From Arthrobacter_J sp038199985 (GTDB lineage: Bacteria > Actinomycetota > Actinomycetes > Actinomycetales > Micrococcaceae): DNA of 43,175 nucleotides. The notes under the pieces were generated by a model. It did not search any database, was not told the origin of the DNA, and was given only the letters and a program-made list of their open reading frames with translations. Numbering within the stretch: position 1 is the stretch's first letter; every line of letters starts with the position of its first letter. A program made the translations under genes and the position numbers. Below are positions 33,972 through 42,356 of the stretch, in pieces. Location of the stretch: assembly GCA_038199985.1 (NCBI GenBank), contig JBBPYK010000051.1, positions 1-43,175 of the forward strand, given 5' to 3'.

Positions 33972-33984
33972 CCCCCTTGTATGA
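33919..33984 (-). ncRNA. Structured leader RNA with tRNA-like T-arm and CCA
   Basis: Between the predicted transcription start (~33984) and the terminator lie a CAAGG...CCTTG stem enclosing GCACC/GGTGC, then ATACG-TTCGACC-CGTAT (33933-33949), an exact T-arm consensus, followed at the exact tRNA spacing by GTCCTCC, A and CCA. The 5' half of a cloverleaf is not present. It may be a tRNA remnant, a tRNA mimic or coincidence within a regulatory leader. Confidence 0.45.
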
Positions 33985-33990
33985 GCCTCT

Positions 33991-34019
33991 ACGCTACACA
34001 GTCCGTGAAGGGAGACCAA
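33991..34019 (-). promoter_or_regulatory. Promoter of the leader / membrane-protein operon
   Basis: TTGGTC (34014-34019), 17-nt spacer, TAGCGT (33991-33996) on the minus strand, placing the start near 33984, about 140 bases before the membrane-protein ATG. Confidence 0.55.
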
Positions 34020-34041
34020 ATCGGAGGTCAACGAGTTCGCG

Positions 34042-34047
34042 TAGGCT
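34042..34047 (+). promoter_or_regulatory. -10 element of mshD, leaderless spacing
   Basis: TAGGCT is followed by exactly six bases (GGCCTC) and the mshD ATG. There is no clear -35 and no ribosome binding site. The short distance points to a leaderless transcript. Confidence 0.5.
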
Positions 34048-34053
34048 GGCCTC

Positions 34054-35043
34054 ATGACGGACAACACTGCGAATACTTGGCCCGTAATCGTCTCGACCGG
34101 AACACCAGATCCAGACCTGATTGAGGATCTTGAGGAGTTAGCTGGGGCTGCCATTGAGTCGGACGGGAACCCCCCGTTTTCTGAGCAAACCCTCGTGGAG
34201 GTGAAGTCGACAGATTCGGAGGTGACCGTCTACGCAGCCTATTGTTCAGATGATTTCAGTTCCTCCACTGTGCGGGGGCTAGCGGGGGCGGCCGTCGTCG
34301 TCCACGCCCGCGACGAGGGCGACGGAGGGCTGTTGGAGCTGGTGACGCGTCCGTCCTTCCGTAACCAAGGAGTGGGCCAGAGCGTTGTGAACAGGGCTTC
34401 GACCGATCCCGGGTTCTCGGCCCTCAGCGCCTGGTCTCATGGAAATCATGCAGCGGCAACACGATTGGCCGCTTCCTGCGGGTTTGAACCCGTGCGTGAA
34501 TTGTGGCGGATGCGTCAAACTCAGGCCAACGCAGCGGCCGCTGGTATCCCCGCTGCGGGCAGCACGCTACCGGAGGGCGTCGCCATTCGCACTTTCAGGC
34601 CCGGCGTGGACGACGATGCTTGGCTCCGCGCCAACGCCGCCGCCTTCATCCACCATCCCGAACAAGGACGCACGAGTCTGCAGGACCTGCGTGCCCGCAT
34701 GGCCGAAGACTGGTTTGATGCTCAAGGGTTTCTGCTCGCGATGCGGGACAGTCCGGGCGCACCAGACGACGGCGAACTCCTCGGCTTCCACTGGACGAAG
34801 GTGCACCCGGCCGCCAGCGGGCAACCGGCCATTGGTGAGGTGTACGTCGTCGGGGTTACACCCGCTGCGCAGGGTATGGGGTTGGGGAAAGCCCTCACCC
34901 TTGCGGGAATCGAGCACCTTCACGAAAAAGGGCTGCAAGCCGTGATGCTTTACGTTGACGCGGACAACGAGGCCGCCGTCGCTCTGTACAAGAAGCTCGG
35001 ATTCACCCGCTGGGACGTCGATGTCATGTACGCAGTTCGGTAG
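34054..35043 (+). CDS. mshD: Mycothiol synthase
   Basis: 329 residues in two GNAT domains. MshD acetylates cysteinyl-glucosaminyl-inositol, the last step of mycothiol biosynthesis, the actinobacterial counterpart of glutathione. The degenerate N-terminal domain holds LELVTRPSFRNQGVGQSVVN; the active C-terminal domain has GFHWTKVHP, IGEVYVVGVTPAAQGMGLGK and MLYVDADNEAAVALYKKLGF. Start by the ATG at 34054 with a leaderless-type -10. It is followed by ppk after 57 bases. Presence of this gene by itself assigns the organism to the Actinobacteria. Confidence 0.95.
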   Translation: MTDNTANTWPVIVSTGTPDPDLIEDLEELAGAAIESDGNPPFSEQTLVEVKSTDSEVTVYAAYCSDDFSSSTVRGLAGAAVVVHARDEGDGGLLELVTRPSFRNQGVGQSVVNRASTDPGFSALSAWSHGNHAAATRLAASCGFEPVRELWRMRQTQANAAAAGIPAAGSTLPEGVAIRTFRPGVDDDAWLRANAAAFIHHPEQGRTSLQDLRARMAEDWFDAQGFLLAMRDSPGAPDDGELLGFHWTKVHPAASGQPAIGEVYVVGVTPAAQGMGLGKALTLAGIEHLHEKGLQAVMLYVDADNEAAVALYKKLGFTRWDVDVMYAVR

Positions 35044-35100
35044 GCATCGCCCGCTTGTAGAGTTGGGAACAGACGAGGCGGTTATTACCTAGGAGAAAAT

Positions 35101-37326
35101 ATGGATTCCGACACAGCAGCATTGCCACGGATCCGCTCCGGTTCATCGGAAGCGGCGCCATCGAGGGCCAGCCAGGATCGCATCGACATCCCCGAGTTCG
35201 AACCGAACGAGCCCCCGGCAGGCGATATTTCCCTGGAACGGTTCCTTGACCGCGAAATCAGCTGGTTGGACTTCAACGCTCGTGTTCTGGAACTCGCCGA
35301 GGACGCAGACCTTTTCCTGCTTGAGCGGGTGAGTTTTCTTTCCATCTTCGCGTCCAATCTCGACGAATTCTTCATGGTGCGCATCGCCGGCCTGAAGCGA
35401 CGGATCGCTACGGGGCTCGCCGTCCCGTCAGCCGCCGGTTTGAGCCCCATTGAACAGCTGGAACTGTTGATTCAGGAGGCCAGAAAGCTTCAGGAGCGCC
35501 ATGCGGAGGTGTTCGCGCAACAAATCCGCCCCGCGCTGGCCGAGGAAAACATTCACCTCACCCGCTGGGAAGATCTGGACGAAGGTGAACAGGGCAGGCT
35601 CACAACCCTGTTCACAGAAAAGGTCTTCCCGATCCTGACGCCACTGGCAGTGGATCCAGCCCACCCGTTTCCGTACATCTCCGGACTGTCGCTGAACCTC
35701 GCCGTCGTCGTGCGTAACCCGGTGAGCGAAAAGGAACTGTTCGCCCGCCTCAAAGTGCCCGATCAGCTCCCCCGCCTCATCGGTATCGACGGACCACGCG
35801 CCGGGAACGTCGCTGGCCGCGTAGCGCGATTCATTCCGCTCGAAGACGTCATCTCAGTTCACCTGGACCTGTTGTTCCCCGGAATGGAGGTCCGCGAACA
35901 TCACGCATTCCGTGTCACCCGGAATGAAGATCTGGAAGTGGAAGAAGACGACGCCGAAAATTTGCTGCAGGCGCTGGAAAAGGAATTGCTGCGCCGGCGT
36001 TTTGGCCCGCCGGTACGCCTTGAAGTGACCACGGACATCAACCCGAGTATCAAGTCTCTACTCTCCCGCGAGCTCGGGGTTGAAGACGATGAGGTGTACA
36101 TGCTGCCCGCGCCGCTGGACCTTCGCGGGCTCAGTGTCATCAGCCGGATAGACCGCGGCGACCTTCACTACCCCAAGCGTGTCCCGCACACGAGCCGGCA
36201 CCTGAACGAGAGTGAAACATCAAAAGCCGCCAATGTCTTCGCAGCGATGCGGCGTCGCGACATTCTCTTACACCACCCCTACGACTCCTTTTCGACATCG
36301 GTTCAAGCGTTCTTGGAACAAGCCGCCAGCGACCCGAAAGTCCAGGCGATCAAACAGACTCTCTACCGAACCTCCGGCGACTCCCCCATTGTTGATGCGC
36401 TCATAGATGCCGCAGAGTCAGGTAAGCAGGTACTCGCCTTGGTGGAGATCAAGGCGCGATTCGATGAGCAGGCGAATATTTCGTGGGCCCGCAAACTTGA
36501 GCAGGCTGGTGTACACGTTGTGTACGGCATCGTTGGGCTGAAGACGCACTGCAAACTGTCGCTCGTAGTGCGCCAGGAGGGGGACGGTCTACGCCGCTAC
36601 TGCCATATCGGTACCGGAAATTACCATCCGCGCACCGCCAGGTACTACGAGGATCTTGGTTTGCTGACTGCGAATAATAACGTGGGTGAGGACCTGTCTA
36701 AACTCTTCAATCAGCTCTCCGGCTATGCGCCGAAATCTGTGTTCAAACGCCTGTTGGTGGCTCCACGATCCGTCAGAGCAGGTCTTATCGAACGAGTGGA
36801 GCAGGAGATTGCAAACAGCAAAGCCGGCAAACCAGCGCGCGTTGTCATCAAAGTAAATTCCATCGTTGACGAGTCGATCATTGATTCGCTTTACCGCGCC
36901 TCGCAGGCTGGTGTGAAGGTGGATGTCATTGTGCGCGGCATCTGCTCGGTCCGTCCAGGGGTTCCCGGTTTGAGCGACAACATCACGGTTCGATCCATTT
37001 TGGGCAGATTCTTAGAGCATTCCCGAGTGTTCGCCTTCGCAAACGATGATGATCCCGTGGTTTTCATCGGTTCCGCAGACATGATGCACCGCAATTTGGA
37101 CCGCCGAGTTGAGGCTCTGGTACAGATTTGCGAACGTGACGACATTTCCCACCTCATCAGTCTGTTGGACAGGTATCTCGATGCGGAGACCGCCAGTTGG
37201 CATCTCGACAAGGCAGGTGAATGGACACGGCATTTCCGCGACAAGGACGGTGAGCCGCTCAACGATGTCCAGTCATGGCTTCTGGAGTCTCGCATTCATC
37301 AGCGGATGGCAGCGCGGCATTCATGA
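35101..37326 (+). CDS. ppk: Polyphosphate kinase 1
   Basis: 741 residues, full-length PPK1 (also called RNA degradosome polyphosphate kinase). It polymerises ATP gamma-phosphate into polyphosphate. N and H domains (ISLERFLDREISWLDFNARV; SFLSIFASNLDEFFMVRIAG) precede the two PLD-like catalytic domains; the autophosphorylated His is in RRYCHIGTGNYHPRTARYYE near residue 502, and KTHCKLSLVVR and RNLDRRVEALV are conserved. AGGAG lies seven bases before the ATG. Its stop overlaps the start of the Nudix gene (ATGA), a translationally coupled pair also seen as Rv2984-Rv2985 in Mycobacterium. Confidence 0.97.
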   Translation: MDSDTAALPRIRSGSSEAAPSRASQDRIDIPEFEPNEPPAGDISLERFLDREISWLDFNARVLELAEDADLFLLERVSFLSIFASNLDEFFMVRIAGLKRRIATGLAVPSAAGLSPIEQLELLIQEARKLQERHAEVFAQQIRPALAEENIHLTRWEDLDEGEQGRLTTLFTEKVFPILTPLAVDPAHPFPYISGLSLNLAVVVRNPVSEKELFARLKVPDQLPRLIGIDGPRAGNVAGRVARFIPLEDVISVHLDLLFPGMEVREHHAFRVTRNEDLEVEEDDAENLLQALEKELLRRRFGPPVRLEVTTDINPSIKSLLSRELGVEDDEVYMLPAPLDLRGLSVISRIDRGDLHYPKRVPHTSRHLNESETSKAANVFAAMRRRDILLHHPYDSFSTSVQAFLEQAASDPKVQAIKQTLYRTSGDSPIVDALIDAAESGKQVLALVEIKARFDEQANISWARKLEQAGVHVVYGIVGLKTHCKLSLVVRQEGDGLRRYCHIGTGNYHPRTARYYEDLGLLTANNNVGEDLSKLFNQLSGYAPKSVFKRLLVAPRSVRAGLIERVEQEIANSKAGKPARVVIKVNSIVDESIIDSLYRASQAGVKVDVIVRGICSVRPGVPGLSDNITVRSILGRFLEHSRVFAFANDDDPVVFIGSADMMHRNLDRRVEALVQICERDDISHLISLLDRYLDAETASWHLDKAGEWTRHFRDKDGEPLNDVQSWLLESRIHQRMAARHS

Positions 37327-38261
37327 AAGATTCCAAGGACACTCCGAAGGTAGTTGCAGCGGGAGCACTGTGTTGGCGTCGTGAAAAGGGCCATCTGCAG
37401 GTTCTACTCATCCACCGTCCGCAGTACGACGACTGGTCCTGGCCCAAGGGCAAGGTAGATGCTGGCGAAACGCCGCCGCAGGCCGCAGTGCGGGAGGTGC
37501 AGGAGGAAGTGGGCCTCGAGATTTCACTCGGCATTCCACTTCCCTCGGTTCACTATCAAGTATCGGCTGGCCCCAAAATCGTGTACTACTGGGCGGCAAG
37601 GGCCGAGGGCATGACGCCTCAGGCCGACGACGACGAAGTAGACAGGGTGTTGTGGTGTTCGCCAGCCCGCGCCTACGAGTTGTTGACCATGAAGGCAGAC
37701 ATGTTGCCCCTCGACGCCTTGGTGAATGCTCATAGCGGGAAGCGTCTGGAGACCTGGCCTCTGATTTTGCTACGCCACGCAAAGGCTAAACCACGGTCCT
37801 CATGGACTCGTGCCGAAGGTGAGCGACCCCTGACCGGGTCTGGGCTTCGGCAAGCAAAAGCAGTGGGAAAGCTACTCATGTGTTGGCGGCCCAAGCGCGT
37901 CCGATCAAGCCCGTGGGACCGCTGCATCCAAACGATCACCCCTTACATCAAACGCTCCGGAGCCAAACTCAAACACACCGACGCCGTCACTGAACACAAC
38001 GCCAAGCGCAAACCACAAAAGGCGGAAGCAGCCGTCCGCGCCCTGTTCGACAAGGCGAAGCCCGTGGTGTTGTGCACACACAGGCCTGTGCTGCCATTGG
38101 CCCTCGGCGTGATTGCCAAGCACCTGCCCGAAGCACTCGCCGGCAGCTTGCCGACGTCGGACCCCTATCTGAAGGCCGGCCATCTCCTGGTCTTTCAGGT
38201 GAGCTCCAACGACCGGGGTCGCATCGTCTCTGTAGAGGCGCATGCTCCCTACGATGACTAG
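37323..38261 (+). CDS. mutT1: MutT1-like Nudix hydrolase with histidine-phosphatase domain
   Basis: 312 residues. Nudix domain at ~10-140 with the box GKVDAGETPPQAAVREVQEE followed by VG, and a SixA-like histidine phosphatase domain at ~150-312 starting with the catalytic RHA in LILLRHAKAK and ending with the second His in CTHRPVLPL. Mycobacterial MutT1 with this layout cleaves 8-oxo-(d)GTP and dinucleoside polyphosphates. I place the start at the ATG at 37323, overlapping the ppk stop; the reading frame is open to 37275 but coupling favours 37323. Polyphosphate and nucleotide-pool sanitation are therefore co-expressed. Confidence 0.93.
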   Translation: MKDSKDTPKVVAAGALCWRREKGHLQVLLIHRPQYDDWSWPKGKVDAGETPPQAAVREVQEEVGLEISLGIPLPSVHYQVSAGPKIVYYWAARAEGMTPQADDDEVDRVLWCSPARAYELLTMKADMLPLDALVNAHSGKRLETWPLILLRHAKAKPRSSWTRAEGERPLTGSGLRQAKAVGKLLMCWRPKRVRSSPWDRCIQTITPYIKRSGAKLKHTDAVTEHNAKRKPQKAEAAVRALFDKAKPVVLCTHRPVLPLALGVIAKHLPEALAGSLPTSDPYLKAGHLLVFQVSSNDRGRIVSVEAHAPYDD

Positions 38262-38293
38262 GGGTTGACATCGTACTACTAACAATTGGCGCG

Positions 38294-39880
38294 GTGTTTG
38301 TCTATTGCTTTCTCCGGTTCACCACCCCTGCCCCTGCAGGCCGTCATGAGGCGTTGGTGGCTGCCCGTCGCCATGGATTCTGGACGGCACTCATCGCGTT
38401 CTTCGCCGTAGGGCTGCCCAACGGACGCAACTATGGTGTGGTGGATGCCCCCACCGGTGATCGCCAACCCGGAACCATACCCATGGGCTGGAATGCGGAC
38501 TGGCCGGGTGAATTCTGGTCTTTGTTGCTTCCTATGGCAAGTCTGGGAGCCATTTGTGTTATTGCGCAATACACCTGGCCCCGACCCAAGGGCTCGATGC
38601 GTTCGGCGGAACTGAGCGTGCGGCGGCTCATTGACTTCCTCCCGCGCAACCTCATGCTTCTAGCCATCTTGCTGACTCTGGTCACTGGTGCCCTCATTGT
38701 TGTCGCAGCGCGCCTTGAAGAAGTTGTGCCACGCCAGAGCAAGGATGAATACGGATACGGGGTATCGGGCCGTGCCGCGGGAGATTACTTTGCCACGGGC
38801 GCTGGTCTTGCTCTTCTCCTTCTGATCACCGGCACGGCCGTGGCCGTCGTTGTCATGGTGCGCCGTCGGCCAGTACCCGGGCTCGGCATGGTCGACGATG
38901 CCACGGTGCGTCGTATCGGGCTGAACCGTTTGTTACGCACCGTTATTCTGACTCTGGCAACGCTCCTCGAAGCGGTGATCAGCTACGGAACGGCGGGGAA
39001 TGAGGCTTCGCTGGATCCACCCGTCACCTTCTGGACAGCCATTTCCGGACCGCTGCCCCTAGTAATCCTTGCCATTTTCATCGCCATGCTCTTCTGGGCA
39101 CCGCCACAATTGCCCGTGCCCAGTGAAGGCGAGCATCCGCACCTCCCACAGCCCGGCACTTACCAGCGGGCACTGCAAGTCAGCAACAGGTCCCGGCTCA
39201 TTGGGTACATATTGCTCGTCCTCGCATGGTCCTTCATGTTCTTTGCTCCGGTGTCCGGCATCGCCGCGACTCCGGAGGAGCTGCCTGCGATAGCGAGCAT
39301 CGTTGCTGTCGCCTACATCGGATTTCTTCTGGCGATCGCAGCGGGAGAATGGATATTGCGTGATGAATCACCGTCAGCTGCAGCGGCCCCCGTGCCATTA
39401 ATGGCCATCGTCCCCCGCGTATTTGCGTCCATCGCCATTGTCGTGATTCTGCTGGTTATCGCCGCGGGCGCCGTCGTGCTTAACCTTGCGCCGAATAAGG
39501 ACACGCTGCTGCACATGATGGGAGCAGCGGTTGCCATTGTTATCGCAGGCACCGTAGCCGTTGTGCTCATCTGGCGTCGGAGCACACCTTCTGCGACCGA
39601 TCACACCCTTGACTCCCTTATGCGCAAAATCAGCGTGCACCGGGTTCTGCGTCTAACGGCGTCAGCCATGCTGTTGCTACTCGCCGTATTACTCCACGCG
39701 CACTCGCTGGTGCTGTCTATGCAGCTAGGGATCTACCAGGCACCGTCCCAGGGCATGGCGTCGGACCTCCAGCTGGTCCACACGGTGTTGCTTGCCGCTG
39801 CCATCGGGATGGCCGTGATACCCGGACCAGCCCGGCCGCGGGCACTGACTCGCCAAGAAAAAGTCGAGGTCAGTCCGTGA
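38294..39880 (+). CDS. Polytopic membrane protein of unknown function
   Basis: 528 residues from the GTG at 38294 with about twelve hydrophobic segments and basic loops; no family signature that I recognise. The first membrane helix seems to begin upstream of this GTG: in-frame codons back to the stop at 38255 read LGVDIVLLTIGA and contain no ATG, GTG or TTG. The true start may thus be a rare codon (ATT 38285) or an altered one (GTT 38264). It sits between mutT1 (32-base gap) and thyA. Homologous membrane proteins near ppk-thyA in relatives would be worth comparing. Confidence 0.75.
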   Translation: MFVYCFLRFTTPAPAGRHEALVAARRHGFWTALIAFFAVGLPNGRNYGVVDAPTGDRQPGTIPMGWNADWPGEFWSLLLPMASLGAICVIAQYTWPRPKGSMRSAELSVRRLIDFLPRNLMLLAILLTLVTGALIVVAARLEEVVPRQSKDEYGYGVSGRAAGDYFATGAGLALLLLITGTAVAVVVMVRRRPVPGLGMVDDATVRRIGLNRLLRTVILTLATLLEAVISYGTAGNEASLDPPVTFWTAISGPLPLVILAIFIAMLFWAPPQLPVPSEGEHPHLPQPGTYQRALQVSNRSRLIGYILLVLAWSFMFFAPVSGIAATPEELPAIASIVAVAYIGFLLAIAAGEWILRDESPSAAAAPVPLMAIVPRVFASIAIVVILLVIAAGAVVLNLAPNKDTLLHMMGAAVAIVIAGTVAVVLIWRRSTPSATDHTLDSLMRKISVHRVLRLTASAMLLLLAVLLHAHSLVLSMQLGIYQAPSQGMASDLQLVHTVLLAAAIGMAVIPGPARPRALTRQEKVEVSP

Positions 39881-39927
39881 CCACACGCGTCACGGACGAG
39901 CTTTCTCCACAGCCACCTCGTCGGCGA

Positions 39928-39933
39928 TAGACT
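39928..39933 (+). promoter_or_regulatory. -10 element of thyA, leaderless spacing
   Basis: TAGACT, then exactly six bases (GAACCA), then the GTG start codon of thyA. No ribosome binding site and no clear -35. Confidence 0.5.
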
Positions 39934-39939
39934 GAACCA

Positions 39940-40755
39940 GTGAGCCTTTCTAACGACATTCCCACGCCGTACGAAGACCTACTGCGCGATGTGCTGGAGA
40001 CCGGTAAACCAAAAACTGACAGGACAGGGACCGGTACACGCAGCGTATTCGGCCGCCAGCTTCGGTTCGACCTGCGCGAGTCCTTCCCCCTGATCACCAC
40101 CAAGCGAGTCCATTTCAAGTCGCTCGCCGTGGAGCTCCTGTGGTTCCTCCGTGGCGAGTCCAATGTGGGCTGGATGCGGGATCAGGGCGTGACCATCTGG
40201 GATGAGTGGGCGGACGACGACGGCGACCTCGGCCCCGTGTACGGAGTCCAGTGGCGCAGTTGGCCCACTCCCGACGGCGGACACATCGACCAGATCAGCC
40301 AGGTGATAGAAAACCTGAAGACCAACCCTGATTCCCGGCGGCATGTTGTCTCCGCTTGGAACGTTGCCGACGTGCCGGACATGGCGCTGCCGCCGTGCCA
40401 CATGTTCTTTCAGTTCTACGTCTCGGATGGCAGACTGTCCTGCCAGCTGTACCAACGCTCAGCGGATATGTTCCTCGGTGTCCCCTTCAACATTGCCTCC
40501 TATGCACTGCTGACCCTGATGGTCGCCGAACAGGTTGGACTGGAACCAGGCGAATTCATCTGGACCGGCGGAGACGTCCACATTTACGACAACCATCTGG
40601 AACAGGTACGCGAACAACTCTCCCGCGCACCGTTCCCCTCTCCTCGCCTACGCATCCGGCAGGACCGGGCGAGCATCTTCGACTACACCCTTGAGGACTT
40701 TGAGGTTCTCGATTACCAGCACCACCCGACGATTAAGGCATCAGTGGCTGTATGA
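39940..40755 (+). CDS. thyA: Thymidylate synthase
   Basis: 271 residues. Converts dUMP to dTMP using methylene-tetrahydrofolate, leaving dihydrofolate. Catalytic Cys153 is in ALPPCHMFFQFYV; the Arg pair for phosphate is in DSRRHVVSAWN; LYQRSADMFLGVPFNIASYA and HIYDNHLEQV bind nucleotide and folate. The start codon is GTG (read MSLSNDIPTPYEDLL) with leaderless-type spacing from a -10. It overlaps folA by four bases, so the two steps of the thymidylate cycle are made together. Confidence 0.98.
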   Translation: MSLSNDIPTPYEDLLRDVLETGKPKTDRTGTGTRSVFGRQLRFDLRESFPLITTKRVHFKSLAVELLWFLRGESNVGWMRDQGVTIWDEWADDDGDLGPVYGVQWRSWPTPDGGHIDQISQVIENLKTNPDSRRHVVSAWNVADVPDMALPPCHMFFQFYVSDGRLSCQLYQRSADMFLGVPFNIASYALLTLMVAEQVGLEPGEFIWTGGDVHIYDNHLEQVREQLSRAPFPSPRLRIRQDRASIFDYTLEDFEVLDYQHHPTIKASVAV

Positions 40756-41285
40756 GCACTTCATCGAGTATCGGAATGATCTGGGCGCAGACTGAGTCCG
40801 GCGTCATTGGCAAGAACGGGTCCATGCCGTGGCATCTGCCTGCCGACATGGCTCACTTCAAGCGCACGACAACGGGCCACCCGGTCATCATGGGACGGCG
40901 CACCTGGGACTCGTTCCCTAAGAAGTTCCGGCCGCTACCGGACCGGACCAACATTGTGGTGACCCGGCAGAAGGCCCTCGCTGCAGAACTCACCGAAGCC
41001 GGCGCCGTCGTCGTCGGGTCCCTTGAAGAGGCACTGGATGCTGCCAAACAAGCGCCGGGCAGTGAAGAAATCTGGATCGCAGGTGGAGGCCAGCTGTATC
41101 TGGAAGCTGAGCCGTTGGCTGACCTAGCGGTTGTAACCGTCATTGAGGCCGAGGTAGAGGGCGATACGTACGCCCCCATACTCGGACCAGACTGGCAGCT
41201 GCGGTGGGTTGCGCCTGACTCAGGATGGGACACGGACGCCAACGGGACCCGGTACCGCATCAGCGCGTGGGAGCGCCCGGCCTAA
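40752..41285 (+). CDS. folA: Dihydrofolate reductase
   Basis: 177 residues. Reduces dihydrofolate to tetrahydrofolate with NADPH, regenerating the cofactor that thyA consumes. Features: GMIWAQTESGVIGKNGSMPW, HLPADMAHFKRTT with the catalytic Asp, the NADPH segment MGRRTWDSF and IAGGGQLYLEAEPLAD. The ATG overlaps the thyA stop (ATGA). No insertion or trimethoprim-resistance hallmark stands out, although I cannot judge individual substitutions. Confidence 0.97.
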   Translation: MSTSSSIGMIWAQTESGVIGKNGSMPWHLPADMAHFKRTTTGHPVIMGRRTWDSFPKKFRPLPDRTNIVVTRQKALAAELTEAGAVVVGSLEEALDAAKQAPGSEEIWIAGGGQLYLEAEPLADLAVVTVIEAEVEGDTYAPILGPDWQLRWVAPDSGWDTDANGTRYRISAWERPA

Positions 41286-41389
41286 CCCCTTTGTTGACGC
41301 TCCTGTGGGGAGTGCTCCCCATCGCGAGGATCTGTGTTGCTCGATAAGCTCAAAGCCGATCAATGCAACCACTAGGCTAGGAACCGGCA
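41286..41389 (+). promoter_or_regulatory. folA / WXG locus intergenic region
   Basis: Contains a perfect GGGGAG-TG-CTCCCC palindrome at 41307-41320, possibly a short terminator stem for thyA-folA, and a -10-like TAGGCT at 41373-41378 eleven bases before the next ATG. AGGA precedes that ATG by seven bases. No convincing -35. Confidence 0.4.
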
Positions 41390-42340
41390 ATGTCCGAAAC
41401 ATGGGGCGCGAACCTCGACCAGCTGCGCACACTCGCGAAGCAGTGCGGCACTGGGTCACAGACCCTGACGGATATTTCCAAGTCACTCTCCACGGCGGTC
41501 AATAATCCGAACTCGTGGAAGGGTACCGACGCCGACAACTTACGTGGCAGTTGGAACACTGGTATGAAGGTGCGGCTTCTTTCGGCATCGAAGTTGCTGG
41601 ACAAGGCCTCTGCTGACCTGCTGAAGCAGGCGAAGGAACAGGAGCAGGCCTCGCAGGTCGGCGGAAATAGCGGCCCCGGTGGCAACCACGGAGGGCCCGG
41701 CGGCTCCGGCGGAGAAGGCGGAGCCGACGACGGTTACTGGGGGCCAGACTGGTTGGCCGACCCGGACTCACCGTTCCGCAACGGGTGGGACATCTACGGT
41801 TACGCGAAGTACTTGCCGAACATGCGCGCCGGGCTGTTCGATATGGCGTCGATGGCGACCAATTCACAATCTCTCCGTGAATTTATGGACCCGCGAGCCT
41901 GGGACTTGTTCCGAGAATCGAGCGCTGTCAGTAGTTATTTCAATCTTTCCTCGGACCTGTTTGACGGTAATATGCACACAGTGTTCGATGTCGCCGAGGA
42001 GTCAAAAGCCTTCGCAGCATTTGACGGCATGGGCAAGGGTCTCGGCGTTCTTGGCGTTGGTCTGGATGGCCTTGACGCGGTCAATCATTTTCAGGATGGG
42101 GAGACCGGCGCGGGTTACTACTCGGTCTCGAAAGCCGCCTTGGGCGCTTTGTCGTTCGCCCCGCCGCCCGTGGGCACTGCTGCCATGGTCGCCAGTGGGG
42201 GTCTCTTCCTGTATGACAACGTTCCCGTCATCCATGACGCTGTCAACGTAACCGGTGAGGCTATCGCTGACGGCGCTAAAGCTGTGGGCGACACAATTTC
42301 CGACGGCGCTGAAGCCGTTGGCGACTTCTTCGGATTCTAG
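41390..42340 (+). CDS. WXG100-headed putative type VII secretion substrate
   Basis: 316 residues. Residues ~1-90 look like a WXG100 helical hairpin: helix 1, the turn NPNSWKGTDADNLRGSW (W-x-G), helix 2 KLLDKASADLLKQAKEQEQ. Then comes a Gly/Asn-rich linker (~95-120), a middle region (~120-220) of unknown fold, a hydrophobic Gly-rich stretch (~220-285; GKGLGVLGVGLDGLDAV, AALGALSFAPPPVGTAAMVA) able to span membranes, and a repeated tail (DGAKAVGD, DGAEAVGD). The layout resembles WXG/LXG-type polymorphic toxins or large Esx effectors, but no nuclease, protease or other toxin motif is visible. The following gene starts 16 bases later. Confidence 0.7.
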   Translation: MSETWGANLDQLRTLAKQCGTGSQTLTDISKSLSTAVNNPNSWKGTDADNLRGSWNTGMKVRLLSASKLLDKASADLLKQAKEQEQASQVGGNSGPGGNHGGPGGSGGEGGADDGYWGPDWLADPDSPFRNGWDIYGYAKYLPNMRAGLFDMASMATNSQSLREFMDPRAWDLFRESSAVSSYFNLSSDLFDGNMHTVFDVAEESKAFAAFDGMGKGLGVLGVGLDGLDAVNHFQDGETGAGYYSVSKAALGALSFAPPPVGTAAMVASGGLFLYDNVPVIHDAVNVTGEAIADGAKAVGDTISDGAEAVGDFFGF

Positions 42341-42356
42341 GAAATAGGGTTAAGAC

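Noticed and set aside
33925..34007. A tRNA gene on the minus strand
   Set aside because: The T-arm, acceptor 3' half and CCA fit, but the only candidate 5' acceptor pairs at just four positions (GGAC/GTCC), no anticodon arm of 17 nt can be formed, and a good -10 element falls inside the would-be tRNA.
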